Shown: positions 16,114 to 29,023 of the stretch, piece by piece
How the letters are laid out: each line of letters starts with the position of its first letter
Numbering within the stretch: position 1 is the first letter of the stretch
Assembly: GCF_900102635.1 (NCBI RefSeq)
Contig: NZ_FMZQ01000012.1
Coordinates: forward strand, 124,001 to 188,000
Source: Ectopseudomonas chengduensis
GTDB taxonomy: Bacteria; Pseudomonadota; Gammaproteobacteria; Pseudomonadales; Pseudomonadaceae
Direction of reading: 5' to 3'
DNA length: 64,000 bases
Position numbers and translations under genes: made by a program
The notes under the pieces: model-generated
Told to the model about the DNA's origin: nothing
The model's database searches: none
The model's input: the letters and a program-made list of their open reading frames with translations, nothing else

Positions 16114-17262
16114 TTGACTAAGCCAGCCCCCAAACCTGCCATTTTGGCCCTTGCTGACGGCAGCATTTTTCGCGGCGATTCCATCGGGGCCGATGGCCAG
16201 ACGATCGGAGAGGTGGTGTTCAACACCGCCATGACCGGCTATCAGGAAATCCTTACCGATCCATCCTATGCCCAGCAGATCGTTACCCTGACTTACCCGC
16301 ACATCGGCAATACCGGTACCACCCCGGAAGATGCCGAGTCCAACCGCGTCTGGGCCGCTGGCCTAATCATTCGCGACCTGCCGCTGATTTCCAGCAACTG
16401 GCGCGACAAGCAGCCGCTGGACGAGTACCTGAAAGCCAATGGCACCGTCGCCATCGCCGGTATCGATACTCGCCGTCTGACCCGCATCCTGCGCGAAAAG
16501 GGTTCGCAGAATGGCTGCATCCTGGTCGGTGACGACGCCACCGAAGAGAAAGCACTGGAGCTGGCACGCAGCTTCCCGGGCCTCAAGGGCATGGACCTGG
16601 CCAAGGTAGTCAGCTGCACCGAGCGCTACGAGTGGCGCGAAAGCACCTGGAACCTGCAGTCCGACAGCCACCCGGAAATTCCGGCCAGCGAGCTGCCTTA
16701 CCACGTGGTCGCCTATGACTACGGCGTGAAGCTGAACATCCTGCGCATGCTGGTCGAGCGTGGCTGCCGCCTGACCGTGGTGCCGGCACAAACTCCGGCC
16801 AGCGACGTGCTGGCGCTCAATCCTGATGGCGTGTTTCTCTCCAACGGTCCTGGCGATCCCGAGCCGTGCGACTACGCGATCCAGGCGATCAAGGACGTTC
16901 TGGAAACCGATATTCCGGTATTCGGCATCTGCCTCGGCCACCAACTGCTGGCTCTGGCCTCCGGCGCCAAGACCCTGAAAATGGGTCATGGCCACCACGG
17001 TGCCAACCACCCGGTACAGGATCTCGACAGCGGTGTGGTGATGATCACCAGCCAGAACCACGGTTTCGCTGTGGACGAAAGCAGCCTGCCGAGCAATGTG
17101 CGGCCGATCCACAAGTCGCTGTTCGATGGCACCCTGCAGGGCATCGAGCGCACCGACAAGGACGCCTTCAGCTTCCAAGGGCACCCCGAGGCGAGCCCAG
17201 GGCCGCACGACGTGGCGCCACTGTTCGACCGCTTCATCGAAGCCATGGCCAAGCGCCGCTAA
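16114..17262 (+). CDS. carA: Carbamoyl-phosphate synthase small subunit CarA
   Basis: 382-aa glutaminase subunit that supplies ammonia to CarB for arginine and pyrimidine synthesis. The N-terminal CPSase domain (KPAILALADGSIFRGDSIG...) is followed by a class I glutamine amidotransferase domain with nucleophile Cys in PVFGICLGHQLLALASG and the His/Glu pair in FSFQGHPEASPGP. The start is read as TTG at 16114, preceded by GGAGG at 16104-16108; no ATG fits. Upstream in-frame codons to 16081 overlap the leader and are unlike the family. Residues APKP near the N-terminus look like a small insertion. Confidence 0.96.
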   Translation: MTKPAPKPAILALADGSIFRGDSIGADGQTIGEVVFNTAMTGYQEILTDPSYAQQIVTLTYPHIGNTGTTPEDAESNRVWAAGLIIRDLPLISSNWRDKQPLDEYLKANGTVAIAGIDTRRLTRILREKGSQNGCILVGDDATEEKALELARSFPGLKGMDLAKVVSCTERYEWRESTWNLQSDSHPEIPASELPYHVVAYDYGVKLNILRMLVERGCRLTVVPAQTPASDVLALNPDGVFLSNGPGDPEPCDYAIQAIKDVLETDIPVFGICLGHQLLALASGAKTLKMGHGHHGANHPVQDLDSGVVMITSQNHGFAVDESSLPSNVRPIHKSLFDGTLQGIERTDKDAFSFQGHPEASPGPHDVAPLFDRFIEAMAKRR

Positions 17263-17298
17263 GCCCGCCGACTGACCTACGGATTCGAGAGAGAAAAA

Positions 17299-20516
<3,218 letters not shown>

Positions 20517-20520
<4 letters not shown>

Positions 20521-20993
20521 TCAAATATCCAATGACCGTTCAGGGCGCTCGCGCCCTGGAAGAAGAGCTGGCGCACCTGACCAAGGTGGTTCGCCCGAAA
20601 CTCAGTCAGGACATCGGTGAAGCCCGCGAGCTGGGTGATCTCAAGGAAAACGCCGAGTACCACGCCGCGCGTGAGCAGCAGGGCATGGTCGAAGCGCGTG
20701 TGCGTGATATCGAAGGTCGTCTGCAGAACGCGGTGATCATCGATGTCACCACCATCGAGCACACCGGCAAGGTGATCTTCGGCACCACGGTGGAAATCGC
20801 CAACGTCGAGACAGACGAAAGCGTGACCTACCAGATCGTTGGCGAGGACGAAGCCGACATCAAGCAGGGCAAGATTTCCGTCGGCTCGCCTATCGCCCGT
20901 GCCTTGATTGGCAAGAATGAAGGCGATGTGGTTGCGGTGCAGACTCCCAGTGGCCTGATCGAGTACGAGATTGTCGAAGTCCGTCATATCTAA
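20517..20993 (+). CDS. greA: Transcription elongation factor GreA
   Basis: 158-aa factor that stimulates RNA polymerase to cleave backtracked transcripts. The N-terminal coiled-coil hairpin contains the acidic tip in GEARELGDLKENAEYHAARE. The C-terminal FKBP-like domain has SPIARALIGKNEGDVVAVQTP. The start ATG overlaps the carB stop as ATGA, implying translational coupling. The next gene starts inside its 3' end. Confidence 0.97.
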
Positions 20994-21411
20994 ACCGCAA
21001 CAACCGTCTCGGGCGGCTGCCGTCAGTTGGCAGCTGGCCCAGACCCTCTGGGTGGGCGGCTTGTGGTTGTTGCAGTTCGTCATTCTGCCGGCCATCGGCC
21101 AAAGCGGTCTGGCGCCTCTGCTGGTGCAGGAGATAGCCACGCGGCTGGTGCCGCTACTGGTCGGTCTGACAGCGGTATGCGTTGCGCTGCAGGCTTTTGC
21201 CTTGCTGCGCAGTGAAGGTCTGTCGAGTCTGTTGCGGGATATACGTGGGCAACTACTGCTGACCGTTGCGGCCATGGCCCTGAGCTACTTCGCTGTGTTG
21301 CGCTACTGGCCCGAGGTCGAGTATTGGCTGCGCTTCAGCTATCTGGTGATGGCATTTTGTGGGCTGTTGCTGGTGCTGCAGCCTGTGCCTGGGGCGCCAG
21401 TCAGGCGCTAA
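20971..21411 (+). CDS. DUF4149 family membrane protein
   Basis: 146-aa predicted inner-membrane protein with four hydrophobic segments: QTLWVGGLWLLQFVILPAIG, LVPLLVGLTAVCVALQAFALL, LLLTVAAMALSYFAVL and FSYLVMAFCGLLLVLQP. It corresponds to the small hypothetical gene that follows greA in other Pseudomonas. No ATG is available; the best start is TTG at 20971, overlapping greA by 23 nt in another frame. Function unknown. Confidence 0.75.
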   Translation: MSKSVISKPQQPSRAAAVSWQLAQTLWVGGLWLLQFVILPAIGQSGLAPLLVQEIATRLVPLLVGLTAVCVALQAFALLRSEGLSSLLRDIRGQLLLTVAAMALSYFAVLRYWPEVEYWLRFSYLVMAFCGLLLVLQPVPGAPVRR

Positions 21412-21483
21412 CGACGCTTTCAGACGCGAATTCATTCGCGATCAGGGCACGCCATGCCTGCCCGTGATCGCGATGGATGCGCC

Positions 21484-21795
21484 TCAACCCTGGTAACGAA
21501 TAACGTTGGACAGGTTGCGATTCGGCTTGGGGTTCTTGCGATAGAGCAGGGCGACCTTGCCAATCGACTGGACCAGTTCAGCGCGTCCGCTCTCGCACAG
21601 GGCTACAATGGCGGCCTGGCGATCCTCGCGTTCGGTGAGGCGCAGCTGTACCTTGATCAGCTCGTGATCGTTCAGGGCGCGGTCCAGTTCGGCCAGCACG
21701 CCCTCGGTCAAACCATTGTCAGCCACGATCAATACAGGTTTCAGGTGGTGGCCGATAGATTTGAATTGTTTCTTCTGCTCTTGAGTGAGCGGCAT
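21484..21795 (-). CDS. yhbY: CRM-domain RNA-binding protein YhbY
   Basis: 103-aa CRM-domain (YhbY/CRS1) protein associated with 50S ribosome precursors. The fold signature QFKSIGHHLKPVLIVADNGLTEGVLAELDRAL is followed by HELIKVQLRLTEREDR and the GxxR-like VALLYRKNPKPN loop. It is a single gene divergent from rlmE, matching P. aeruginosa order. A mature length near 100 aa is typical. Confidence 0.94.
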   Translation of the reverse strand: MPLTQEQKKQFKSIGHHLKPVLIVADNGLTEGVLAELDRALNDHELIKVQLRLTEREDRQAAIVALCESGRAELVQSIGKVALLYRKNPKPNRNLSNVIRYQG

Positions 21796-21885
21796 AATCG
21801 TTAGTACCTAATTCGGTCTGGAAAACGGCGCCTATCTTACCCGAGCCCGCGCAGTTATTCATGACCCGTTGAGTCAGAGGTTTCA

Positions 21886-22509
21886 GTGGCACGTTCCAAG
21901 ACCAGCCAGCGTTGGCTGAAAGAACATTTCGATGATCCCTACGTGAAGATGGCGCAGAAAGACGGCTATCGTTCGCGCGCCAGCTACAAGTTGCTGGAGA
22001 TCCAGGAGAAGGATCGCATCCTGCGCCCGGGCATGACCGTGGTCGATCTTGGCGCCGCGCCAGGTGGCTGGTCGCAGGTCACCAGTCGAGTGATCGGCGA
22101 CAAAGGGCGGCTGATCGCCTCCGATATCCTGGAGATGGACAGCATTCCTGATGTCACCTTCATTCAGGGTGATTTCACCGATGACGCGGTCTTCGCGCAG
22201 ATTCTCGAGGCCATCGGCGAAAATCCGGTGGACCTTGTTATTTCCGATATGGCCCCCAATATGAGTGGGGTAAGAACCGCCGATCAGGCGCGTGCGATGT
22301 ATCTGTGCGAGCTGGCGCTGGATCTGGCCGGGCGTGTCTTGCGTCCAGGTGGCGATTTTCTGATCAAGATTTTCCAGGGTGAAGGTTTCGACGCTTACCA
22401 CAAGCAGGTGCGCGAGACGTTCGACAAGGTGCAGATGCGCAAGCCGCTGTCCTCACGCGATCGCTCCCGTGAGCAATATCTGTTGGCGCGCGGTTTTCGC
22501 GGGATGTGA
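21886..22509 (+). CDS. rlmE: 23S rRNA 2'-O-methyltransferase RlmE (FtsJ/RrmJ)
   Basis: 207-aa SAM-dependent enzyme that methylates U2552 of 23S rRNA; heat-inducible in E. coli. The SAM motif VVDLGAAPGGWSQ is near residue 53. The K-D-K-E catalytic set is visible: YRSRASYKLLE, VISDMAPNMSG, FLIKIFQGEG. The start is GTG at 21886 (MARSKTSQRWL) with AGAGG five nt upstream. It precedes ftsH, the conserved rlmE-ftsH pair. Confidence 0.97.
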   Translation: MARSKTSQRWLKEHFDDPYVKMAQKDGYRSRASYKLLEIQEKDRILRPGMTVVDLGAAPGGWSQVTSRVIGDKGRLIASDILEMDSIPDVTFIQGDFTDDAVFAQILEAIGENPVDLVISDMAPNMSGVRTADQARAMYLCELALDLAGRVLRPGGDFLIKIFQGEGFDAYHKQVRETFDKVQMRKPLSSRDRSREQYLLARGFRGM

Positions 22510-22672
22510 GTTGAAACTGGTGTCCGCCCTGTCGGTCTCAGTCGCAGAAACCTCATAAAGGGTTACAGACGGTGCCTGCGGGACGCGGGCGTTTGGTGTA
22601 AGTTAGTCGGTATATCATTGGTCGTCATGGGAAGCCCGCTTCGCCACGAGGCCTGCTTCAGAGGGTAGCTAA

Positions 22673-24595
<1,923 letters not shown>

Positions 24596-24603
24596 GGTTT
24601 CAT

Positions 24604-25455
24604 ATGTCTCAAGTGCAACACCTGAGCCGGCTACCCTGTGGTAGCCGGCTTCTTGATTTGTCCCGTCCGCAGGTGATGGGCATCCTCAATGTCACTCCTG
24701 ATTCTTTCTCCGATGGTGGGCGCTTTACGGCGCGCGATGCTGCGCTGCGTCACGCCGAGCAGATGGTCGCCGCAGGTGCGACGCTGATCGATATCGGCGG
24801 TGAGTCCACCCGCCCAGGCGCCCGGGCCGTTTCTCCGACCGAAGAGCTGGAGCGGGTTGCGCCGGTGGTCGAAGCTATCGCCCGTCAGCTCGACGTGATC
24901 ATTTCCGTGGATACCTCGACGCCCGCAGTCATGCGCGAAAGTGCAAGGCTGGGCGCGGGGCTGATCAATGATGTGCGTTCGTTGCAACGTGATGGTGCTC
25001 TGGATGCGGCGGCAGATACTGGTCTGCCGGTGTGTCTGATGCATATGCGCGGCGAGCCCGGCAACATGCAGGATGATCCGCAGTATCCGGATATCGTCGC
25101 TGAGGTGCGTGATTTTCTCGTCGAGCGCATGGCTGCCTGCGCGACAGCCGGTATTCCCGCTGAGCGGATCCTGCTCGATCCGGGCTTTGGTTTTGCCAAG
25201 ACCCTGGAGCACAATCTCGCCCTGTTCAAGCGCATGAGTGAGCTCTCTGCGTTGGGGCGGCCCTTGCTGGTTGGTGTCTCACGCAAGAGCATGATCGGCA
25301 AGGTGCTTGGTCACGAGGTTGGTGGTCGCCTCTACGGTAGTCTGGCATTGGCTGCTCTGGCCTTGACCAAAGGCGCACATATTCTGCGCGTGCACGATGT
25401 CGCCGAAACGGTGGACGTGGTGCGCATGATCGCTGCGGTTGAAGCGGCGCAATAA
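24604..25455 (+). CDS. folP: Dihydropteroate synthase FolP
   Basis: 283-aa TIM-barrel enzyme joining p-aminobenzoate to 6-hydroxymethyl-dihydropterin diphosphate; the sulfonamide target. Signatures: VMGILNVTPDSFSDGGRF near residue 25, DIGGESTRPGA near 62, and DPGFGFAKTLEHN with LLVGVSRKSMIG near the C-terminus. It lies directly between ftsH and glmM, the usual order. FolK, the enzyme for the preceding pathway step, is encoded at 49688-50173. Confidence 0.97.
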   Translation: MSQVQHLSRLPCGSRLLDLSRPQVMGILNVTPDSFSDGGRFTARDAALRHAEQMVAAGATLIDIGGESTRPGARAVSPTEELERVAPVVEAIARQLDVIISVDTSTPAVMRESARLGAGLINDVRSLQRDGALDAAADTGLPVCLMHMRGEPGNMQDDPQYPDIVAEVRDFLVERMAACATAGIPAERILLDPGFGFAKTLEHNLALFKRMSELSALGRPLLVGVSRKSMIGKVLGHEVGGRLYGSLALAALALTKGAHILRVHDVAETVDVVRMIAAVEAAQ

Positions 25456-25468
25456 CAAGGAAAGCGTT

Positions 25469-26806
25469 ATGGCTAGAAAATACTTCGGCACCGACGGTAT
25501 TCGTGGTCGCGTTGGCCAGTTTCCAATTACTCCGGATTTCATGCTCAAGCTCGGTTGGGCGGCTGGCATGGCGTTTCGCAAGCAGGGCAAGTGCCGCATC
25601 CTGATCGGTAAGGACACGCGTATCTCTGGCTACATGTTCGAGTCCGCCCTCGAGGCGGGGCTGGCTGCCGCAGGTGCGGACGTGCAACTGCTCGGGCCGA
25701 TGCCGACGCCGGCGATTGCCTATCTGACGCGCACTTTCCAGGCCGATGCCGGTATCGTCATCAGTGCTTCGCACAATCCGCATGACGATAACGGCATCAA
25801 GTTCTTTTCCAGCGAAGGCACCAAGCTTCCGGACGATGTCGAGGCGATGATCGAAGAGTTGCTCGATCAGCCGATGACCGTGGTGGAGTCCGCCGGGATC
25901 GGCAAGGCTTCGCGGATCAACGATGCCTCCGGTCGCTACATCGAGTTCTGCAAGGGCAGTGTGCCCAGTGGCACCAGCTTCAAAGGCCTGAAGATCGTCA
26001 TCGATTGCGCCCATGGCGCTGCCTACAAGGTCGCGCCTAGCGTGTTTCGCGAGCTGGGTGCGGAGGTTCGAGTCATTTCGGCGCAGCCCGACGGTCTCAA
26101 TATCAATGATGCTTGCGGTTCCACGCACATTGCCGCGTTGCAGGCTGAAGTGGTCGCACAGCAGGCTGATCTGGGTATCGCCTTCGATGGCGATGCTGAT
26201 CGTGTGCTGATGGTCGACCAATATGGTGCGGTGGTCGATGGTGATGAGCTGTTGTTCATCATTGCGCGTGATCTGCAGGAGCGTGGGCGGCTGCGTGGTG
26301 GTGTGGTCGGCACGCTGATGAGCAATCTCGGGCTGGAACTGGCTCTGGCCGATCTGAACATCCCATTCATTCGCGCCAATGTCGGCGATCGTTATGTGAT
26401 CGCTGAATTGTTGGCGCGCAACTGGCAGCTCGGTGGCGAGAATTCCGGGCACCTGGTGTGCTTCCAGCACACCACGACTGGCGATGCGATTATTGCGGCC
26501 CTGCAGGTTTTGATGGCGCTCAAGCGCCGCGGTCAGAGCCTGGTTGATGCGCGCAGCGATCTGAAGAAGTGTCCGCAGGTGCTGGTCAATGTGCGATTCT
26601 CCGGCGCTGTCGATCCGCTCGAGCATCCGTCGGTGAAGGAAGCCTGCGCGCGGGTGACCGAGAGCATGGCTGGACGTGGTCGAGTGCTGCTGCGCAAGTC
26701 CGGCACCGAGCCGCTGGTGCGGGTGATGGTCGAAGGTGACGAGGAAAGCTCGGTTCGCGGCTATGCCGATGAATTGGCTAAGATTGTTGCCGAAGTCTGT
26801 GCTTGA
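25469..26806 (+). CDS. glmM: Phosphoglucosamine mutase GlmM
   Basis: 445-aa alpha-phosphohexomutase making glucosamine-1-phosphate for peptidoglycan and LPS. The phosphoserine active-site loop ISASHNPHDDNG is near residue 102. The Mg site is AFDGDADRVL near 243 and the sugar-binding loop is GGENSGHL near 327. The C-terminal phosphate loop RKSGTEPLVRVMVEG is intact. The start at 25469 (MARKYFGTDGIRGRVG) has an AAGGAAAG ribosome site. Confidence 0.98.
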   Translation: MARKYFGTDGIRGRVGQFPITPDFMLKLGWAAGMAFRKQGKCRILIGKDTRISGYMFESALEAGLAAAGADVQLLGPMPTPAIAYLTRTFQADAGIVISASHNPHDDNGIKFFSSEGTKLPDDVEAMIEELLDQPMTVVESAGIGKASRINDASGRYIEFCKGSVPSGTSFKGLKIVIDCAHGAAYKVAPSVFRELGAEVRVISAQPDGLNINDACGSTHIAALQAEVVAQQADLGIAFDGDADRVLMVDQYGAVVDGDELLFIIARDLQERGRLRGGVVGTLMSNLGLELALADLNIPFIRANVGDRYVIAELLARNWQLGGENSGHLVCFQHTTTGDAIIAALQVLMALKRRGQSLVDARSDLKKCPQVLVNVRFSGAVDPLEHPSVKEACARVTESMAGRGRVLLRKSGTEPLVRVMVEGDEESSVRGYADELAKIVAEVCA

Positions 26807-26871
26807 TTGCGCTTGCTACCGAGGGTGCTCTTGGGTAACATCTGCGCCCTCTTTGATCGACGAGGTAAAAC

Positions 26872-27627
26872 ATGCGTCGCCCCTTGGTCGCTGGTAACTG
26901 GAAAATGCACGGTACCCGCGCAAGCGTCGCAGAGCTGATCGAAGGTGTACGTCAGCAGGTACTGCCTGCTGATGTCGATGTTGCGGTGTTTCCCTCCAGT
27001 CTGCATATCGCTCAGGTCGTCGAAGGCCTGAATGGTAAAGCGGTGAAGGTTGGAGCGCAGGATTGTGCGGCACAAGTAGAGCAGGGCGCCTTGACTGGTG
27101 AGCTGGCAGTTAGTCAGTTGGTCGACGGCGGTTGTGAGCTGGTGCTTGTTGGTCACTCCGAGCGTCGCCTGATTCTGGGTGAAAGTGACGAAGTGGTCGT
27201 GCGCAAGTTTGCAGCGGTACAGGCTGCAGGTTTGACTCCCGTGCTCTGTGTGGGGGAGACCCGCGAGCAACGTGAAGCGAATAAAACGCTGGGTGTAGTG
27301 GGTGGCCAGTTGGCCGCAGTGATCGGCGCGCTGGGTGTCGATGTGCTGAAAAACGCCGTAGTGGCCTATGAGCCTGTATGGGCCATTGGTACCGGGTTGA
27401 CCGCTACGCCCGAGCAGGCTCAGGAAGTGCACGCAGCAATCCGTGCGCAAGTTGCGCAGCTCGATGCTGGTGTCGCGAGTGGGCTGAGAATTCTTTATGG
27501 CGGCAGTGTGAAGGCCGTCAGTGCAGCCGAGTTGTTCGGCATGCAGGATATCGATGGGGGGCTTGTGGGTGGAGCCTCTCTGAATGCGGATGAATTCGGT
27601 GCGATCTGTCGCGCTGCAGGAAACTGA
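26872..27627 (+). CDS. tpiA: Triosephosphate isomerase TpiA
   Basis: 251-aa glycolytic/gluconeogenic TIM barrel. The substrate Lys is in VAGNWKMHG, the catalytic His in VLVGHSERRLILGE and the catalytic Glu in VVAYEPVWAIGTG (about residue 168). The phosphate loop is ILYGGSVKAVSAAEL. Full length. It lies 65 nt after glmM and 3 nt before secG, as in other Pseudomonas. Confidence 0.98.
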   Translation: MRRPLVAGNWKMHGTRASVAELIEGVRQQVLPADVDVAVFPSSLHIAQVVEGLNGKAVKVGAQDCAAQVEQGALTGELAVSQLVDGGCELVLVGHSERRLILGESDEVVVRKFAAVQAAGLTPVLCVGETREQREANKTLGVVGGQLAAVIGALGVDVLKNAVVAYEPVWAIGTGLTATPEQAQEVHAAIRAQVAQLDAGVASGLRILYGGSVKAVSAAELFGMQDIDGGLVGGASLNADEFGAICRAAGN

Positions 27628-27630
27628 AGA

Positions 27631-28008
27631 ATGCTGGAAACAGTCATTGTTGTTCTGCACCTGCTGGGTGCGATCGGGATTGTGGTGCTGGTGCTGTTGC
27701 AGCAGGGTAAAGGCGCTGACGCGGGTGCGTCGTTCGGTTCGGGTGCTTCGGCAACTGTATTCGGAAGCCAAGGTTCCTCTACCTTTCTGAGTAAGTTTAC
27801 TGGTATACTCGCCGCGGCTTTTTTCATTACCAGCTTGGGTTTAGCGTTCTTTGCTAAAGAAAAAGCTGATGCACTGACTCAAGTTGGTCTGCCAGATCCA
27901 GCGGTTCTGGAAGTTCAACAAAAACCGGCTGTCGAAGATGTGCCGGTGCTCGAAGAGCAAGCTCCAGCATCCGATGCTTCGGATGTGCCGGAGGCTCCAG
28001 GGCAGTAA
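27631..28008 (+). CDS. secG: Preprotein translocase subunit SecG
   Basis: 125-aa SecYEG subunit. Two TM helices are clear: ETVIVVLHLLGAIGIVVLVLLQQ and LSKFTGILAAAFFITSLGLAFFA, joined by the family loop GKGADAGASFGSGASATVFGSQG. A Pro/Glu/Ala-rich cytosolic tail (VLEVQQKPAVEDV...) extends the protein beyond the E. coli length, as in other pseudomonads. The stop is followed 7 nt later by tRNA-Leu, so the tRNA may be co-transcribed. Confidence 0.96.
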   Translation: MLETVIVVLHLLGAIGIVVLVLLQQGKGADAGASFGSGASATVFGSQGSSTFLSKFTGILAAAFFITSLGLAFFAKEKADALTQVGLPDPAVLEVQQKPAVEDVPVLEEQAPASDASDVPEAPGQ

Positions 28009-28015
28009 CAGTTTT

Positions 28016-28101
28016 GCCGAGGTGGTGGAATTGGTAGACACGCTACCTTGAGGTGGTAGTGGCCATAGGCTGTAGGGGTTCGAGTCCCCTCCTCGGTACC
28101 A
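28016..28101 (+). tRNA. tRNA-Leu (GAG)
   Basis: 86-nt class II tRNA with encoded CCA. The acceptor GCCGAGG pairs with CCTCGGT. The anticodon arm CTACC-TTGAGGT-GGTAG carries GAG. The variable arm (TGGCCATAGGCTGTA) is long, as expected for Leu, and the T arm GGGG-TTCGAGT-CCCC is canonical. It sits between secG and the fMet tRNA. Confidence 0.97.
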
Positions 28102-28106
28102 TACTC

Positions 28107-28134
28107 AAGAAAGCCCGCAGTTCGCGGGCTTTCT
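28107..28134 (+). terminator. Terminator after tRNA-Leu
   Basis: AAGAAAGCCCGC pairs with GCGGGCTTTCTT around AGTTC, ending in a T-rich tail. It ends the secG / tRNA-Leu transcript before the fMet promoter. Confidence 0.85.
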
Positions 28135-28152
28135 TGTTGCTGGAGTGTTTGG

Positions 28153-28182
28153 TTGACCCTCGCCAGGGGGTGGCCGTATAAT
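28153..28182 (+). promoter_or_regulatory. Sigma-70 promoter of the initiator tRNA / rimP-nusA operon
   Basis: TTGACC (28153-28158), an 18-bp spacer, then a perfect TATAAT (28177-28182), followed about 17 nt later by the tRNA. This is the strongest consensus promoter in the window. Confidence 0.88.
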
Positions 28183-28198
28183 TCCGGCCCAGCTTTGA

Positions 28199-28275
<77 letters not shown>

Positions 28276-28285
28276 GTTTCAGCAG

Positions 28286-28306
28286 GCCCCTTTTCAGGGG
28301 CTTTTT
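28286..28306 (+). terminator. Terminator after initiator tRNA
   Basis: GCCCCT pairs with AGGGGC around a TTTC loop, then TTTTT. It is short, so read-through into rimP is likely. Confidence 0.7.
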
Positions 28307-28353
28307 GTTAGCTGAAAGACAGTGTCCGTTGGTATTTACGGCGGATTGAAGGG

Positions 28354-28376
28354 ATGGGCGTTTCGCCCATTTTTTA
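28354..28376 (+). terminator. Second terminator/attenuator in the rimP leader
   Basis: ATGGGCG pairs with CGCCCAT around TTT, followed by a T-run. It lies 29 nt before the rimP GTG start. Two terminators in series suggest that operon expression is set by antitermination or read-through. Confidence 0.78.
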
Positions 28377-28404
28377 TTTGCACAGCATGCACGAGGGCCG
28401 TTAA

Positions 28405-28863
28405 GTGTCGAGCAAGCTAGAACAGTTGCAGGCCTTGTTGGCCCCAGTAATCGAGGCGCTCGGTTACCAATGTTGGGGCATCGAGTTCCTGTCGCAGGGG
28501 CGTCATTCGCTGCTGCGTGTCTATATCGATAAAGCCGATGGCATCCTGATCGACGATTGTGAAATCGTCAGCCGTCAGCTCAGTGGTGTACTCGATGTCG
28601 AGGATCCGATTACCTCGGAGTACACACTGGAAGTTTCTTCTCCTGGCATGGATCGTCCGTTGTTCACTCTCGAACAGTTTGCGACGCATGCCGGTGAACA
28701 GGTGAAGATCAAGCTGCGTTCGCCTTTCGACGGGCGTCGTAACTTCCAGGGCCTCCTTCGCGGTGTGGAGGAGCAGGACGTGGTAGTTCAGGTGGATGAC
28801 CACGAGTATCTGTTGCCGATCGACCTGATCGACAAGGCCAATATCATCCCCCGATTTGATTGA
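28405..28863 (+). CDS. rimP: Ribosome maturation factor RimP
   Basis: 152-aa factor for 30S subunit maturation. N-terminal domain: APVIEALGYQCWGIEFLSQG, then RVYIDKADGILIDDCEIVSRQLSGVLDVEDPI, the core family signature. The SPGMDRPLF loop and a C-terminal SH3-like domain (VVVQVDDHEYLLPIDLIDKANI) follow. The start is GTG at 28405. It is first in rimP-nusA-infB-rbfA-truB-rpsO-pnp, after two leader terminators. Confidence 0.96.
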   Translation: MSSKLEQLQALLAPVIEALGYQCWGIEFLSQGRHSLLRVYIDKADGILIDDCEIVSRQLSGVLDVEDPITSEYTLEVSSPGMDRPLFTLEQFATHAGEQVKIKLRSPFDGRRNFQGLLRGVEEQDVVVQVDDHEYLLPIDLIDKANIIPRFD

Positions 28864-28872
28864 GATGCGGAT

Positions 28873-28923
28873 TCTGTGGCGCTGCTGGACTGTCGATTGT
28901 CGGCGCAGCGCAAGCGACACAGA
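28873..28923 (+). other. Imperfect hairpin in the rimP-nusA gap
   Basis: TCTGTG and CGCTGC pair with GCAGCG and CACAGA in a bulged 12-bp stem. The 160-nt gap (28864-29023) is unusually long for this operon and holds no gene I can support. It may serve nusA autoregulation or RNase processing. Confidence 0.35.
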
Positions 28924-29023
28924 TGGCGCGAAGGTAGCACGGCAGCTCACGAAGATAGCGCCAATGGCGTGAACGTGAAGCGGACTGCGCAGAACCAATG
29001 GATTGCGAAAGGCGAGGCGTACG

